A stretch of DNA of 64,000 nt from Aliisedimentitalea scapharcae (lineage in GTDB: Bacteria > Pseudomonadota > Alphaproteobacteria > Rhodobacterales > Rhodobacteraceae): positions 62,001 through 126,000 of the forward strand of contig NZ_CP123585.1 in the NCBI RefSeq assembly GCF_045277565.1, written 5' to 3'. The translations under genes and the position numbers were made by a program. Shown one piece after another: positions 26,399-35,127 of the stretch. Under the pieces are notes generated by a model. That model had not been told where the DNA came from. It did not search any database and worked only from the letters and a program-made list of their open reading frames with translations. Positions within the stretch are counted from its first letter, which is position 1, and the number at the start of each line of letters is the position of its first letter.

Positions 26399-27184
26399 AT
26401 GCAAGACATTCGCGGGCTCGATTTCAGCGGGCAGACCGTCATGGTGACAGGTGCCAGCCGAGGCATCGGATATGGCGTGGCCCACTCCTTTGCCCACCAG
26501 GGCGCAACAGTTCACATTCTGTCACAAGGAGAGGATGTACATGATGCTGCGGCCACCTTGGCCGGGGAAACCGGACAATCCGTCACCGGCTGGACCTGTG
26601 ACATTACCGATAGCGCACGGGTAGACGCCATATTCAGCCAGATCCCGGCATTGGATGTGTTTGTCGCCAACGCGGGTCTAGAAGCTGTGACTCCTATTGA
26701 TGATCGCAGCGCCGATGCCGAAGCCACGTTTCGCCGCATCATAGATATCAACGTGGTGGGCACCTATCTTTCCACCCGCGCTGCTGTTCCGCTGATGCGG
26801 GACGGAGGACGTATTATCATCACTGCATCAATTTGGGGCAGCACGGCAGTGCCGGAGCTGGGTGCGTATGTCGCCTCCAAACACGCCAATATCGGGTTCA
26901 TGCGCACGTTGGCGCATGAATTGGGTCCCCGCGGGATTCGGGTAAACGCGGTCTGCCCGGGTTGGGTAATGACCGGTCCTGCGTTGAATACTCTAAAGGA
27001 AATTGCGCGCGACCGTGGCATCTCTGCGAAAGAGGTTGCGCGCGAAATCAGCAATGATCAATCCCTGCCGGGTGTTCAATCCGCCACAGATGTTGCGCTT
27101 TCGTACCTCTACCTCGCATCGCCGCTGGCCGTTAACATTACCGGACAGAAACTGAATGCTGACCGCGGTGCGGTGCAGGGATAG
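26399..27184 (+). CDS. Short-chain dehydrogenase/reductase
   Basis: A 261-residue classical SDR. The NAD(P)-binding glycine motif is VTGASRGIGYG, followed by VANAG. The catalytic Ser is in the ITASIWGS strand and the Tyr-Lys pair is in AYVASKHANIG. It oxidises or reduces an alcohol/ketone; the substrate is unknown. ATG 26399 has GGAGA about 9 bases upstream. The ADP-ribosylglycohydrolase-like gene starts 12 bases after its stop. Confidence 0.9.
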   Translation: MQDIRGLDFSGQTVMVTGASRGIGYGVAHSFAHQGATVHILSQGEDVHDAAATLAGETGQSVTGWTCDITDSARVDAIFSQIPALDVFVANAGLEAVTPIDDRSADAEATFRRIIDINVVGTYLSTRAAVPLMRDGGRIIITASIWGSTAVPELGAYVASKHANIGFMRTLAHELGPRGIRVNAVCPGWVMTGPALNTLKEIARDRGISAKEVAREISNDQSLPGVQSATDVALSYLYLASPLAVNITGQKLNADRGAVQG

Positions 27185-27196
27185 GAGACAGACGGG

Positions 27197-28108
27197 ATGA
27201 GCAAAAATCGCGACATGATTTTGGGCGCACTGGTCGGGGATGCCGCATCCCTGGGGCTGCACTGGATTTATGATCAACCGCGCATTCGTGCCGTAGGGGG
27301 GGCAAAACCGGAATTCTGCATCACCACCAGGCAAGATTATGACGGGATCCCGTCCTATTTCGCACACCCGTCCAAAGCACCTGGCGATCTGACCCAATAC
27401 GGCGAACAGTTGATGGTCATGTTGCACGCACTTGCGACATCAGAAGGGCGATACAACCAAACCCATTACGAACAGGCGTTTCTGACCCATTTTGGCGACG
27501 GCGGGAGTTATCAGGGGTATATCGACCACGCCACCCGCGAAACTCTGGAAAACCTGATGGCCCGAAAGACGGGGGATTCTGCCTGTCCTGGAGCAGACGA
27601 CACACAGTTGCCCGCGGTGGCAAAGTTGCCGGCATTGATCGCCGCCGGGCAAGAACGCAACGCCGTGGCTGCTATTCGCACCACAAACAACACGGATATC
27701 GCCGAGGTTTATGGACAGGTTGCAACCGCAATGCTGGTCGCCGCCCGCGATGGTCACAACGCCCGCCAGGCCGTGAACGCCGGGCTCGCAGTCGCGGATA
27801 ACTCCATTCGCGCCCCTTTGGAGGCCGCCTGCGCCGCTACCGATCAAAGCACCGAAGACTTTACTGCCGATATTGGCATGGCGTGCGAGCTGTCCTTTGG
27901 TCTACCCAGCGTGGTTCATACCCTGTTGACCGCTCCGACTTACACAGATGCCATCCGTCGCAACATTCGGGCCGGGGGCGATTCCTGTGGTCGTGCAATC
28001 CTGCTTGGGGGTGTGCTGGGCGCGGTCCATGGTCCACCACAGGACTGGGTCGATCGCCTTGTCAGCTTAAAGGACATTCAACAGCGCATGGAAACTCTGG
28101 AGATTTGA
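27197..28108 (+). CDS. ADP-ribosylglycohydrolase-family protein with altered metal site
   Basis: A 303-residue protein with the family start MILGALVGDAASLGLHW and the helical core of ADP-ribosylglycohydrolases. The usual first metal motif (T/S-D-D) is replaced by TQYGEQ near residue 75, and the C-terminal GGDTD motif reads GGDSCGRA near residue 265. It therefore resembles the J1-crystallin-like branch rather than canonical ADP-ribosyl hydrolases. In this operon it could act on an N-glycosidic or related small substrate; that is inference. ATG 27197 has GGAGACAG upstream. Confidence 0.78.
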   Translation: MSKNRDMILGALVGDAASLGLHWIYDQPRIRAVGGAKPEFCITTRQDYDGIPSYFAHPSKAPGDLTQYGEQLMVMLHALATSEGRYNQTHYEQAFLTHFGDGGSYQGYIDHATRETLENLMARKTGDSACPGADDTQLPAVAKLPALIAAGQERNAVAAIRTTNNTDIAEVYGQVATAMLVAARDGHNARQAVNAGLAVADNSIRAPLEAACAATDQSTEDFTADIGMACELSFGLPSVVHTLLTAPTYTDAIRRNIRAGGDSCGRAILLGGVLGAVHGPPQDWVDRLVSLKDIQQRMETLEI

Positions 28109-28266
28109 TCGCAACACAGGACCTGTTTTGCTTCAGAGCCCTTCAACCCTTTTGCCTTGGGGGAAACCTTAGAAAACCTTTGGTCTGACCTGAATTTTCC
28201 TCAGTTTTCGCGAGCCCCGCTTTGGTGTGTGCTGGAGAGGATGATTTCCCGCGAAAGGTCCGCACC

Positions 28267-28950
28267 ATGACTGTATTCGATCCCGGCCAACCGGACGGTA
28301 CCAACCGTTCTCTCGACATAGCGATTTCGGCAGACGGGTCGCCCGAACCGGGACGGCTTTACACCATCGCAGCGCGTTGCGGCATGGCTGTGCGGGTTAA
28401 TGCGGGCCAAACCCTGACCATTTCGAACCCATCCGGTCATCAGGTCTGCGATTTCTGGATCTTTGCCTCGGATGACCTGGGCGAATATTCCTCGATGGAA
28501 CATCTGCACACCGCGCTGGGATCGATTTTCCCCAAGGTAGGAGACGGGATCACATCGAACCTGCGGCACGACCTGATGACGATCACCGAAGATACATCCC
28601 CCGGTGTCCACGACACGGTGATCGCGTCCTGTGATCATGCGCGTTATCAGCAGCTGGGATGCGCCGAATACCACGACAATTGCGCCGACAACCTGCGTCA
28701 GGCATTGATCGCTATCGGGTTGCGCGCCCCTGCCATACCTGCGCCCTTTAACCTGTGGATGAATGTGCCGGTGCGCGCCGATGGCAGCACCAGTTTTGAA
28801 CCGCCAGTGTCCGCCCCTGGCGATCAGATGTCATTTCGCGCTGAAACCGATGTGGTTGCTGTCATGTCCGCCTGTCCACAGGATGTGACACCGGTCAATG
28901 GCGTTGGCACCACACCAGATACTCTGGAATTTCGGGTAACAGGCGGCTGA
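28267..28950 (+). CDS. DUF1989 (urea-carboxylase-associated) family protein
   Basis: A 227-residue protein with the DUF1989 hallmarks: GQTLTISNPSGHQVCDFW near residue 45, a central helix with a cysteine cluster (DHARYQQLGCAEYHDNCADN) and the C-terminal VVAVMSACPQDVTPVNG. The family is found with urea-carboxylase systems and other nitrogen catabolism genes; its biochemical role is not settled. The amidohydrolase gene starts one base after its stop. The 158 bases upstream hold no gene. Confidence 0.85.
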   Translation: MTVFDPGQPDGTNRSLDIAISADGSPEPGRLYTIAARCGMAVRVNAGQTLTISNPSGHQVCDFWIFASDDLGEYSSMEHLHTALGSIFPKVGDGITSNLRHDLMTITEDTSPGVHDTVIASCDHARYQQLGCAEYHDNCADNLRQALIAIGLRAPAIPAPFNLWMNVPVRADGSTSFEPPVSAPGDQMSFRAETDVVAVMSACPQDVTPVNGVGTTPDTLEFRVTGG

Positions 28951-28951
28951 G

Positions 28952-30496
28952 ATGACATCGCTGTTGTTGACCGGCCGGTGGGTGGTTCTGTGCGCGCAGG
29001 ACGTGCGCACCAACACGTCTGTACTGATCCGCAATGGTCGAATTGCTGACGTTGGACCCACCCGGGCCCTACGTCAGCAGCACGCGGGATTGCCGGAAAT
29101 TGGCGGGCTCGACTGTGCCATTCTGCCGGGTCTGATCAATGCGCATCATCATTGTTACGGTGTCGAACTGGCCAATCAGTCGATTGCCGATGACTTTTTG
29201 GAACCGTGGATGTTCAACGGTCCGGCGATGGTCGACCTATCCCCACATGTTGCAACAGCCCATGCCGGGGCCCGCCTGTTGCAAACCGGCGTGACAGCTG
29301 TGGTTGACATGTGCGCGGCTGGGGCATCCCGCGCACAGGCAGAAGCCCATCTGACGGCCAAAGCCGACGCTTATCGTCAATTGGGACTGCGCGCTGCTAT
29401 TGCACCCGGCGAACGTTGGCAGAACCGAATTGTGCATGGCATAGGAGAAGAAGCCGCGTTTCTTGCGACATTGCCCCTGTCATTGCGCAGGCAACTGGCC
29501 CGCAGCGAAGCTGCGCGGGAGCGATTGTCGGCCACGGATTACCTGAATCTGGTTTCTTCCCTCGCCCGTGATGCATCGGGACCACAGAGTTTCTGGTTCG
29601 GGCCCACCGGCCCGCAATGGACACCGGACAATGTACTGCGCAAAATTGCCCAGGCCGCGGATCGGGTGGATACCCGCATTCAGACCCACGCGCTGGAAAG
29701 TCACTACGAAAGCCTGGAAAGCCCTCGCATTCGTGCACATTCGGTGATCGCGCATTTTGAACGCATGGGATTGTTGGGCGGGCGGCTGTCGCTGGCTCAT
29801 GCCGTATGGGCGACACCATCGGACATAGACATGATTGCTGCGCACGGCACTCAAGTTAGCCACAACCCAGGTTCGAACCTGCGGTTGCGATCCGGGATTG
29901 CCCCTGCTGCGACGATGTTGGACGCCGGCGTCACCGTCGCTTTGGGCATGGATGGCACGACATTGGCCGGGGATGAGGACATGTTCGCAGAAATGCGACT
30001 GGCGTTGACCCTGAACCAGCCGCCCCACGTCACCGCCCCTGCCCTCACGGCACGCCGTGTGTTGGAGATGGCGACCCAGGATGGTGCCCGGCTATTGGGG
30101 CGCGGGCACGAGTTGGGCCAGCTGTATCCCGGATATTGCGCTGATGCCGTGGTTCTGGATCTGACCCGTATGACGGCCCCCTGGACCAGCCCGGCCATTG
30201 ATCCCGTTGAATTGATCGTGGGCCGGGCCAAAGCACAGGATGTAAGTCATGTTTTGATTGATGGGCATACCGTCCTTCAGGATCGCCGCGTCACCGGACT
30301 CAATACCAATGCCCTGATGGATCAGCTGCGCGCCGAATTGGACCGTACGCCCCCTGCCCCGGTCGCTGCCCAGCTCCAACGTGATCTGCGCCCCTATTTG
30401 ATGCGGTGGTACGCCCGTTGGGATTGCAACGCTGAGAACACCCATCCGCCGGTGACGCGCTATGGTGCCCGGTCTAATGAAAAGGACTTCCAATGA
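28952..30496 (+). CDS. Metal-dependent amidohydrolase, guanine-deaminase/triazine-hydrolase type
   Basis: A 514-residue TIM-barrel amidohydrolase. The metal site is readable: HxH in LPGLINAHHHCYG (about residue 65), His in RIQTHALESH, His in SLAHAVWA and Asp in ALGMDGTT. This set is typical of the subtype III group with guanine deaminase, TrzN/AtzB and related deaminases. It would remove ammonia, or another leaving group, from a cyclic amidine or imine. It is translationally coupled to the next gene by a 4-base overlap. Confidence 0.88.
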   Translation: MTSLLLTGRWVVLCAQDVRTNTSVLIRNGRIADVGPTRALRQQHAGLPEIGGLDCAILPGLINAHHHCYGVELANQSIADDFLEPWMFNGPAMVDLSPHVATAHAGARLLQTGVTAVVDMCAAGASRAQAEAHLTAKADAYRQLGLRAAIAPGERWQNRIVHGIGEEAAFLATLPLSLRRQLARSEAARERLSATDYLNLVSSLARDASGPQSFWFGPTGPQWTPDNVLRKIAQAADRVDTRIQTHALESHYESLESPRIRAHSVIAHFERMGLLGGRLSLAHAVWATPSDIDMIAAHGTQVSHNPGSNLRLRSGIAPAATMLDAGVTVALGMDGTTLAGDEDMFAEMRLALTLNQPPHVTAPALTARRVLEMATQDGARLLGRGHELGQLYPGYCADAVVLDLTRMTAPWTSPAIDPVELIVGRAKAQDVSHVLIDGHTVLQDRRVTGLNTNALMDQLRAELDRTPPAPVAAQLQRDLRPYLMRWYARWDCNAENTHPPVTRYGARSNEKDFQ

Positions 30497-31380
30497 TCCG
30501 CACTCCAATCAAATGGCCCAACGGGGCCCGCTGTGCCTGTGCCATCAGCTTTGATATCGACGCCGACAGCCTGATCCATATCTCGCGTCCAAAAGACGGG
30601 CATGACCGGCTCTATCCTATTTCGATGGGTAAATATGGCCCGACGGTCGCCATCCCGCGCATTTTGGAAACCTATCGCAAATTTGGTTTGAAACAGTCGT
30701 TTTTTGCCCCTGGGTGGGTCGTCGAACAATACCCTGACGCCATGGAGATGATCCTGAAAGATGGCCATGAAATCGGCCACCACGGGTATCTGCACGAAGA
30801 CCCCACTGACCACGGACCGGCCGAACAACGGGCCTGGTTCGAACGTGCCATGGACAGTCACAAACGGGTGATCGGTAACAATCCTCGGGGCTATCGTGCG
30901 CCCGTTTACAATGTAAACCAGACCGTGATTGATTTGCTGATCGAGCACGAGTTTTTGTATGACAGCTCGCTGATGGCGGATGACATCCCCTATCAGATGA
31001 AAACAGATCAGGGATCACTGGTCGAACTGCCGGTACATTGGGGCACAGACGACTGGCCCACTTTTGCCCACTACGCGGAAATCGACTACATGATGCCGAT
31101 CGTCGGTCCCAGCCACGGGCTGCAAGGGTTTTGGGAAGAATTCGAAGCCCAGTACACTGCTGGCGGGTTTTGGCTGGCGATCTGGCATCCTTTCCTGACC
31201 GGGCGCCTGGCGCGCTGGCAACAGGTGGAAACTTGGCTCGAAGGGGTTCTGAACCGGGGGGATGTCTGGTTTGCGCCTCTGCATGAAATCGCCGCCCACG
31301 TGCGCGCCGAAGCGGCCAAGGATTCAACCGCCGTCCGGCTGGAGGAGTTGCCCTATTACACGCGACCGGTTCTGTTCTGA
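30493..31380 (+). CDS. Polysaccharide-deacetylase-fold enzyme, cyclic-imidase/allantoinase-like branch
   Basis: A 295-residue NodB-fold protein. The metal site shows the Asp pair in ISFDIDAD (about residue 22) and the His pair in EIGHHGYLHED (about residue 97), with RAPVYN as motif 3. There is no export signal, and the overall form is that of PuuE-type allantoinases and cyclic imide hydrolases rather than secreted chitin deacetylases. In context it likely opens a cyclic amide or imide made by the amidohydrolase. The amidase gene overlaps its stop (TGATG). Confidence 0.8.
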   Translation: MIRTPIKWPNGARCACAISFDIDADSLIHISRPKDGHDRLYPISMGKYGPTVAIPRILETYRKFGLKQSFFAPGWVVEQYPDAMEMILKDGHEIGHHGYLHEDPTDHGPAEQRAWFERAMDSHKRVIGNNPRGYRAPVYNVNQTVIDLLIEHEFLYDSSLMADDIPYQMKTDQGSLVELPVHWGTDDWPTFAHYAEIDYMMPIVGPSHGLQGFWEEFEAQYTAGGFWLAIWHPFLTGRLARWQQVETWLEGVLNRGDVWFAPLHEIAAHVRAEAAKDSTAVRLEELPYYTRPVLF

Positions 31381-32672
31381 TGGGGGCGGTAAAGCGGCTC
31401 GCCCGGGTTTTGGAGCGCGTGGAACAAAACACGGCGGCTTCGGTGTTTCTCAGACGAGACGACGCGCGGCTGTATGATCTGGCCCGGGTGTCTGACGCCA
31501 GACGCAAGGCCGGAGTATCGTTGGGGCCGTTGGACGGGCAAGTTGTCGTGATCAAGGGCAATATAGACGTGCGAGGCCTGCCGACCACGGCCGGTTCGCG
31601 CAGCTTTGGTGCGCCAACCGCAACCGAATGCGCCCCGTTGGTACGCCAGTTGGTTGATGCCGGTGCCCTGCCCATGGGGCACGCGAATATGTCCGAATTT
31701 GCCTTTTCAGGATTGGGGACAAACCCGCATTTTGGCACGCCTCCAAACGGCCTGAATGCCGATCTGGTTCCGGGCGGATCATCGTCTGGATGCGCGTCCG
31801 CCATCGCTCTGGGCATCGCTGATATGGCGGTAGGCACCGACACGTCGGGGTCCGTACGGGTTCCTGCCGCGTATCAGGGGATCATCGGATTCCGCCCGAC
31901 ACTTGGTCGATATGACAATCGCGGTATCTTGCCCCTGGCACCGGCACTGGACACGCCCGGCCCCATGGCCCGCAACATGCAGACCATAACTTACCTGGAT
32001 CAGGCCATGCGGTTGACTGCGCCTTCGAAAACGGTCCCGCCCGTGCACCGTCATGTGGTCCTGCCCACCGCTGCGGATCTGGGATGTCTTTCACCAGAGA
32101 TTGAAACGCTTTTGGACGATGTGTGCCGCCAACTGCAAAACGAAGGATGGCGCGTTCAACGCCGTCCGATACCCGTGTTACCCGCGGTCCGGGCATTATT
32201 TGCCCAATACGGAACACTGGTCGCAGCCCAGGCGCGGATCAGCCTGGGATCCTATACCCGGTTGGACAATCCGCGACTTGATCCGAATGTCAGGGTTCGT
32301 TTGGACGCAGCTCGGCAAATATCCACGGCAGACATCGCCGCGTTGACCGACGCACGACCGCGTCTTCAGGCCCAATTGCGTGATCAACTGGACGGCGCAG
32401 TGATGATCCTGCCTACCGTACCGGACCTACCACCCCGTCTGGACATGATTGCGGATCAAACCGGGTTCGCCCGTCACAACGCGCGGGCACTGAGCCTGAC
32501 CATGCTGGGTGCCTTTCTAGACATGCCCGCCCTGGCGCTGCCGTGCGGGCAGGGTTTGCCCGGCTATTCGCTGACCATAACAGCCCCTCAGGGAACAGAC
32601 GATGTTGTCCTGAATACCGGAACCGCCCTGGAACCGCTTTTGTCACGCACCAATCAGGTAATATCCGCATGA
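31380..32672 (+). CDS. Amidase signature family enzyme
   Basis: A 430-residue amidase. The triad is Lys59 in VVIKGN, cis-Ser134 in PGGSSSG and nucleophile Ser158 in TDTSGSVR (24 residues apart). It is shorter than the amidase at 17843 and fits the malonamidase/half-amidase size class. Coming directly after a putative cyclic imidase, a half-amidase role (dicarboxylic monoamide to acid and ammonia) is the natural guess, but it is inference. The next gene overlaps by 4 bases. Confidence 0.9.
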   Translation: MGAVKRLARVLERVEQNTAASVFLRRDDARLYDLARVSDARRKAGVSLGPLDGQVVVIKGNIDVRGLPTTAGSRSFGAPTATECAPLVRQLVDAGALPMGHANMSEFAFSGLGTNPHFGTPPNGLNADLVPGGSSSGCASAIALGIADMAVGTDTSGSVRVPAAYQGIIGFRPTLGRYDNRGILPLAPALDTPGPMARNMQTITYLDQAMRLTAPSKTVPPVHRHVVLPTAADLGCLSPEIETLLDDVCRQLQNEGWRVQRRPIPVLPAVRALFAQYGTLVAAQARISLGSYTRLDNPRLDPNVRVRLDAARQISTADIAALTDARPRLQAQLRDQLDGAVMILPTVPDLPPRLDMIADQTGFARHNARALSLTMLGAFLDMPALALPCGQGLPGYSLTITAPQGTDDVVLNTGTALEPLLSRTNQVISA

Positions 32673-33139
32673 CCGACACAGACCAGATCGCCCAGGATCG
32701 CGCCGAAATCACTGCGTTGATCCAACGCCAGTTCGCTGCCCTGTGCTGGGATGAACACACCTCTCCCGACACACAGGCCCTGATCAGCGCATATCTGCCA
32801 GACGCGTCGTTGTTCGCATCTGCCCGCCCCGCAACTGCCCAGACGGCGGCCGATTTTGGCGAACGAATGATTGCGCTGCGTGACTCAGGCGCATTGCCCG
32901 TTTTCAGCGAAAAAGGGCGGGGCCTGCATATCTGGATCACTGGTGCCGTGGCTGTGGCGTTGGCAGGCTGCGAAATGCACGAAAACCGCAAGACAGTGAC
33001 CCAGGATATCAGCGCGTTTCTTTTGGTACGCAATCCCCAAGGCTGGGTCATCGCATCCCAGGCCTGGGATATGTTGCCATCCATTGCCGATGCCTTTGCC
33101 GCGACCGGCCTGAATGCAGAGCCGTTCTTTTCCGGCTGA
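32669..33139 (+). CDS. NTF2-like (SnoaL-type) protein
   Basis: A 156-residue protein. The pattern of N-terminal helices (ITALIQRQFAALCWDEHT, then ALISAYLPDASLF) and later strands (ITGAVAVALAGCEMHENRK, then DISAFLLVRNPQGWVIASQAWD) is that of NTF2-like proteins. A role as a small hydratase, cyclase or accessory is possible, and nothing in the sequence decides. Its start overlaps the amidase stop by 4 bases, so it is in the same operon. The unit ends with the FMN reductase gene 53 bases downstream. Confidence 0.72.
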   Translation: MTDTDQIAQDRAEITALIQRQFAALCWDEHTSPDTQALISAYLPDASLFASARPATAQTAADFGERMIALRDSGALPVFSEKGRGLHIWITGAVAVALAGCEMHENRKTVTQDISAFLLVRNPQGWVIASQAWDMLPSIADAFAATGLNAEPFFSG

Positions 33140-33192
33140 ACCCCATCCCACCACAAAAATCCAACACACGTTCAACATCAATGGAGACCCTG

Positions 33193-33849
33193 ATGTCTAC
33201 CAACAAATCCCTGCTGATGGTGCATTCCAGCGCCCGTCAAAACCGGTCGCACACCCGTGAACTGTCGGCTCTGTTTGCCGAAACTTGGGCCGCCCAAGGC
33301 GGCGGGCAAATCACCCATCGCGATGTCGGCCTTTTCCCTCCAACAATCATCAACGAAGACTGGATTGCGGCCGTCTTTTCCGACCCTGAGCAATTGACCG
33401 CGCCCCAAAACGCCATCCTGGCTGAATCCAATGCCTTGATCGACGAAATCAAGGCAGCTGATGTGATCGCGATCGGTGCACCGATGTACAATTATTCGAT
33501 GCCTGCCGCGCTCAAGGCGTGGTTCGATCTGATTGCGCGGGTTGGATTGACCTTTAGTTTTGATTTGGCTCGGGGCGATACACCCATCGAACCGATTTTG
33601 AGTGGCAAACAGCTGGTCATCCTGTCATCTCGTGGCGAATTCGATTTCGCGCCGGGCGGATCTCGGGCTCATCTTAACGGGTTGGACCCTGCCTTGGCTG
33701 CCTCCGCCCTGTATCTGGGTGCAAAGCGTGAAGAAATGGAAACGGTCGCCATCGAATACGAAGAGTTCAAGGACGCCCGTTGGGAACGCTCGGTGGCAAT
33801 GGCCCAATCGCGCACGGTTGATCTGGCCCGAAAATTGGCCGCTGAGTAA
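33193..33849 (+). CDS. FMN-dependent NADH-azoreductase/flavodoxin-fold reductase
   Basis: A 218-residue AzoR-like flavoprotein. The flavin-phosphate loop is VHSSARQNRSHTRELS near residue 8, and the family motif GAPMYNYSMPAALKAWFD is near residue 95. It reduces quinones or azo compounds with NAD(P)H. ATG 33193 is chosen because GGAG lies 6 bases upstream; ATG 33181 is also in frame. It ends the plus-strand run. Confidence 0.88.
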   Translation: MSTNKSLLMVHSSARQNRSHTRELSALFAETWAAQGGGQITHRDVGLFPPTIINEDWIAAVFSDPEQLTAPQNAILAESNALIDEIKAADVIAIGAPMYNYSMPAALKAWFDLIARVGLTFSFDLARGDTPIEPILSGKQLVILSSRGEFDFAPGGSRAHLNGLDPALAASALYLGAKREEMETVAIEYEEFKDARWERSVAMAQSRTVDLARKLAAE

Positions 33850-34188
33850 CAGGGGAGCACCCTGTTCAGAACAGCCGTTTGATGAACATCAGGCCGGACC
33901 CCAAAAGGGCCCGGTTATCCGATGATGTCCATGTGATACCTGTGGCTCACACCCGCCTGCTGCCTTTGGGAAGCCGTCACCTGTGCTTTTGCTTGATGCA
34001 GTTCATCGCATCTGACTTTCAGTCAGTTGCCCACAGGCCTGCTATGGCAACGATGTGCAAAAGACCGGCCTGCAGAATCTCTGCCGCCCTTCGATCCCCA
34101 CAAACACAATGGGGGCTGCAATCGGTTGGCAAACCGATCCATCCGGTCAGGGAAACGCCCCATGGGGACGCGTCCTGATCGCATGGTT
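33850..34188. other. 339-base spacer between convergent genes, with one inverted repeat
   Basis: No credible gene is visible. A perfect 7-bp repeat ATCGGTT-GGCA-AACCGAT lies at 34121-34138, about 50 bases from the end of the kinase gene, and may help end transcription from either side. No T-run follows it. Confidence 0.45.
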
Positions 34189-35118
34189 TTATGTCTTGGC
34201 TACGGCATGAACATGTGCGGCAAAAGAAGGGTCCAGCATCAGGGTTTTGCAACGTTCAAATCGGGTGATGGCATACAGCCAAAAGTCTTCAGCAGGATTA
34301 CCGTCGGCGTGCTGGATCAGGCCCCAAAGCGTCCACAGCAAATCACACATTGCCTTGTAAATCACCACACGCCCCAATTCTGCGTCTGTTGGTGCGCGAC
34401 CGAAATAGCCATGCAGCAACTCTGCCTCCTGAACGGCATCCATTTCGGCTTCGACCGACAAATCTCCAACGTCCCACAGTGGGTCATTCATGCCTGAGTA
34501 TTCCCAGTCGACAATCCACATCGCCTGACCGTCATCCAAAAAGTTTTCGCACAACGGGTCGCAATGGCACGGGGCCAATGTGGCCGGGTTGGCCGCCAGC
34601 GCCTGTTTGACCGGTTCGGCTGCTGTGACAATGTCATGATAGCCTTCTGGCAAACTCACATCCCGAGTTGATAGAACACCGAGATATTCGTCTATCATGG
34701 CAAACAACTCAAATCGGAATTCGAATGTTTCTCCGGAATTATGCAGCTTTGACAGTGCCCGGCCCGCCCGGCCCGGCGACCCGGAACGGGATTTGAACAA
34801 AGCCGGGGTCATGGTTTCAATGTTGTCGATGGCCCGGCTGACCATGTCACCAGATGTGGGATCCGCCCAAAGAACTTCGGCCGAAATCCCTGCCCGCCAC
34901 GCGGCCGTGGCATTGGAAATCTCCGTCGCCCGATTGATGTATTCCTCGGTACCTTCGCCGGGAATGCGCACGATAACCCGGTCATTCCCGGTGTCGACCA
35001 GATGAACAAGGTTTGTTAACCCGCCCAGCCGGGTAATCGTACACTCATTGGCGACAAGGGAACCAAACCCCGGTGTTTTGCGAAGCGTGCTCAGAATGGT
35101 TTTGGTGTATTTGGACAT
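34189..35118 (-). CDS. Choline/aminoglycoside-kinase-like phosphotransferase
   Basis: A 309-residue protein with the kinase fold of choline/ethanolamine and aminoglycoside phosphotransferases. The nucleotide loop is ITRLGGLTNLVHLV, the catalytic motif is CHCDPLCENFL (about residue 185) and the metal motif is IVDWEYSGMNDPLWD. It phosphorylates a small alcohol, probably choline-like. The DMGDH-like gene lies upstream with only 9 bases between them, so the pair is cotranscribed. Confidence 0.85.
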   Translation of the reverse strand: MSKYTKTILSTLRKTPGFGSLVANECTITRLGGLTNLVHLVDTGNDRVIVRIPGEGTEEYINRATEISNATAAWRAGISAEVLWADPTSGDMVSRAIDNIETMTPALFKSRSGSPGRAGRALSKLHNSGETFEFRFELFAMIDEYLGVLSTRDVSLPEGYHDIVTAAEPVKQALAANPATLAPCHCDPLCENFLDDGQAMWIVDWEYSGMNDPLWDVGDLSVEAEMDAVQEAELLHGYFGRAPTDAELGRVVIYKAMCDLLWTLWGLIQHADGNPAEDFWLYAITRFERCKTLMLDPSFAAHVHAVAKT

Positions 35119-35127
35119 GACGCCTCC

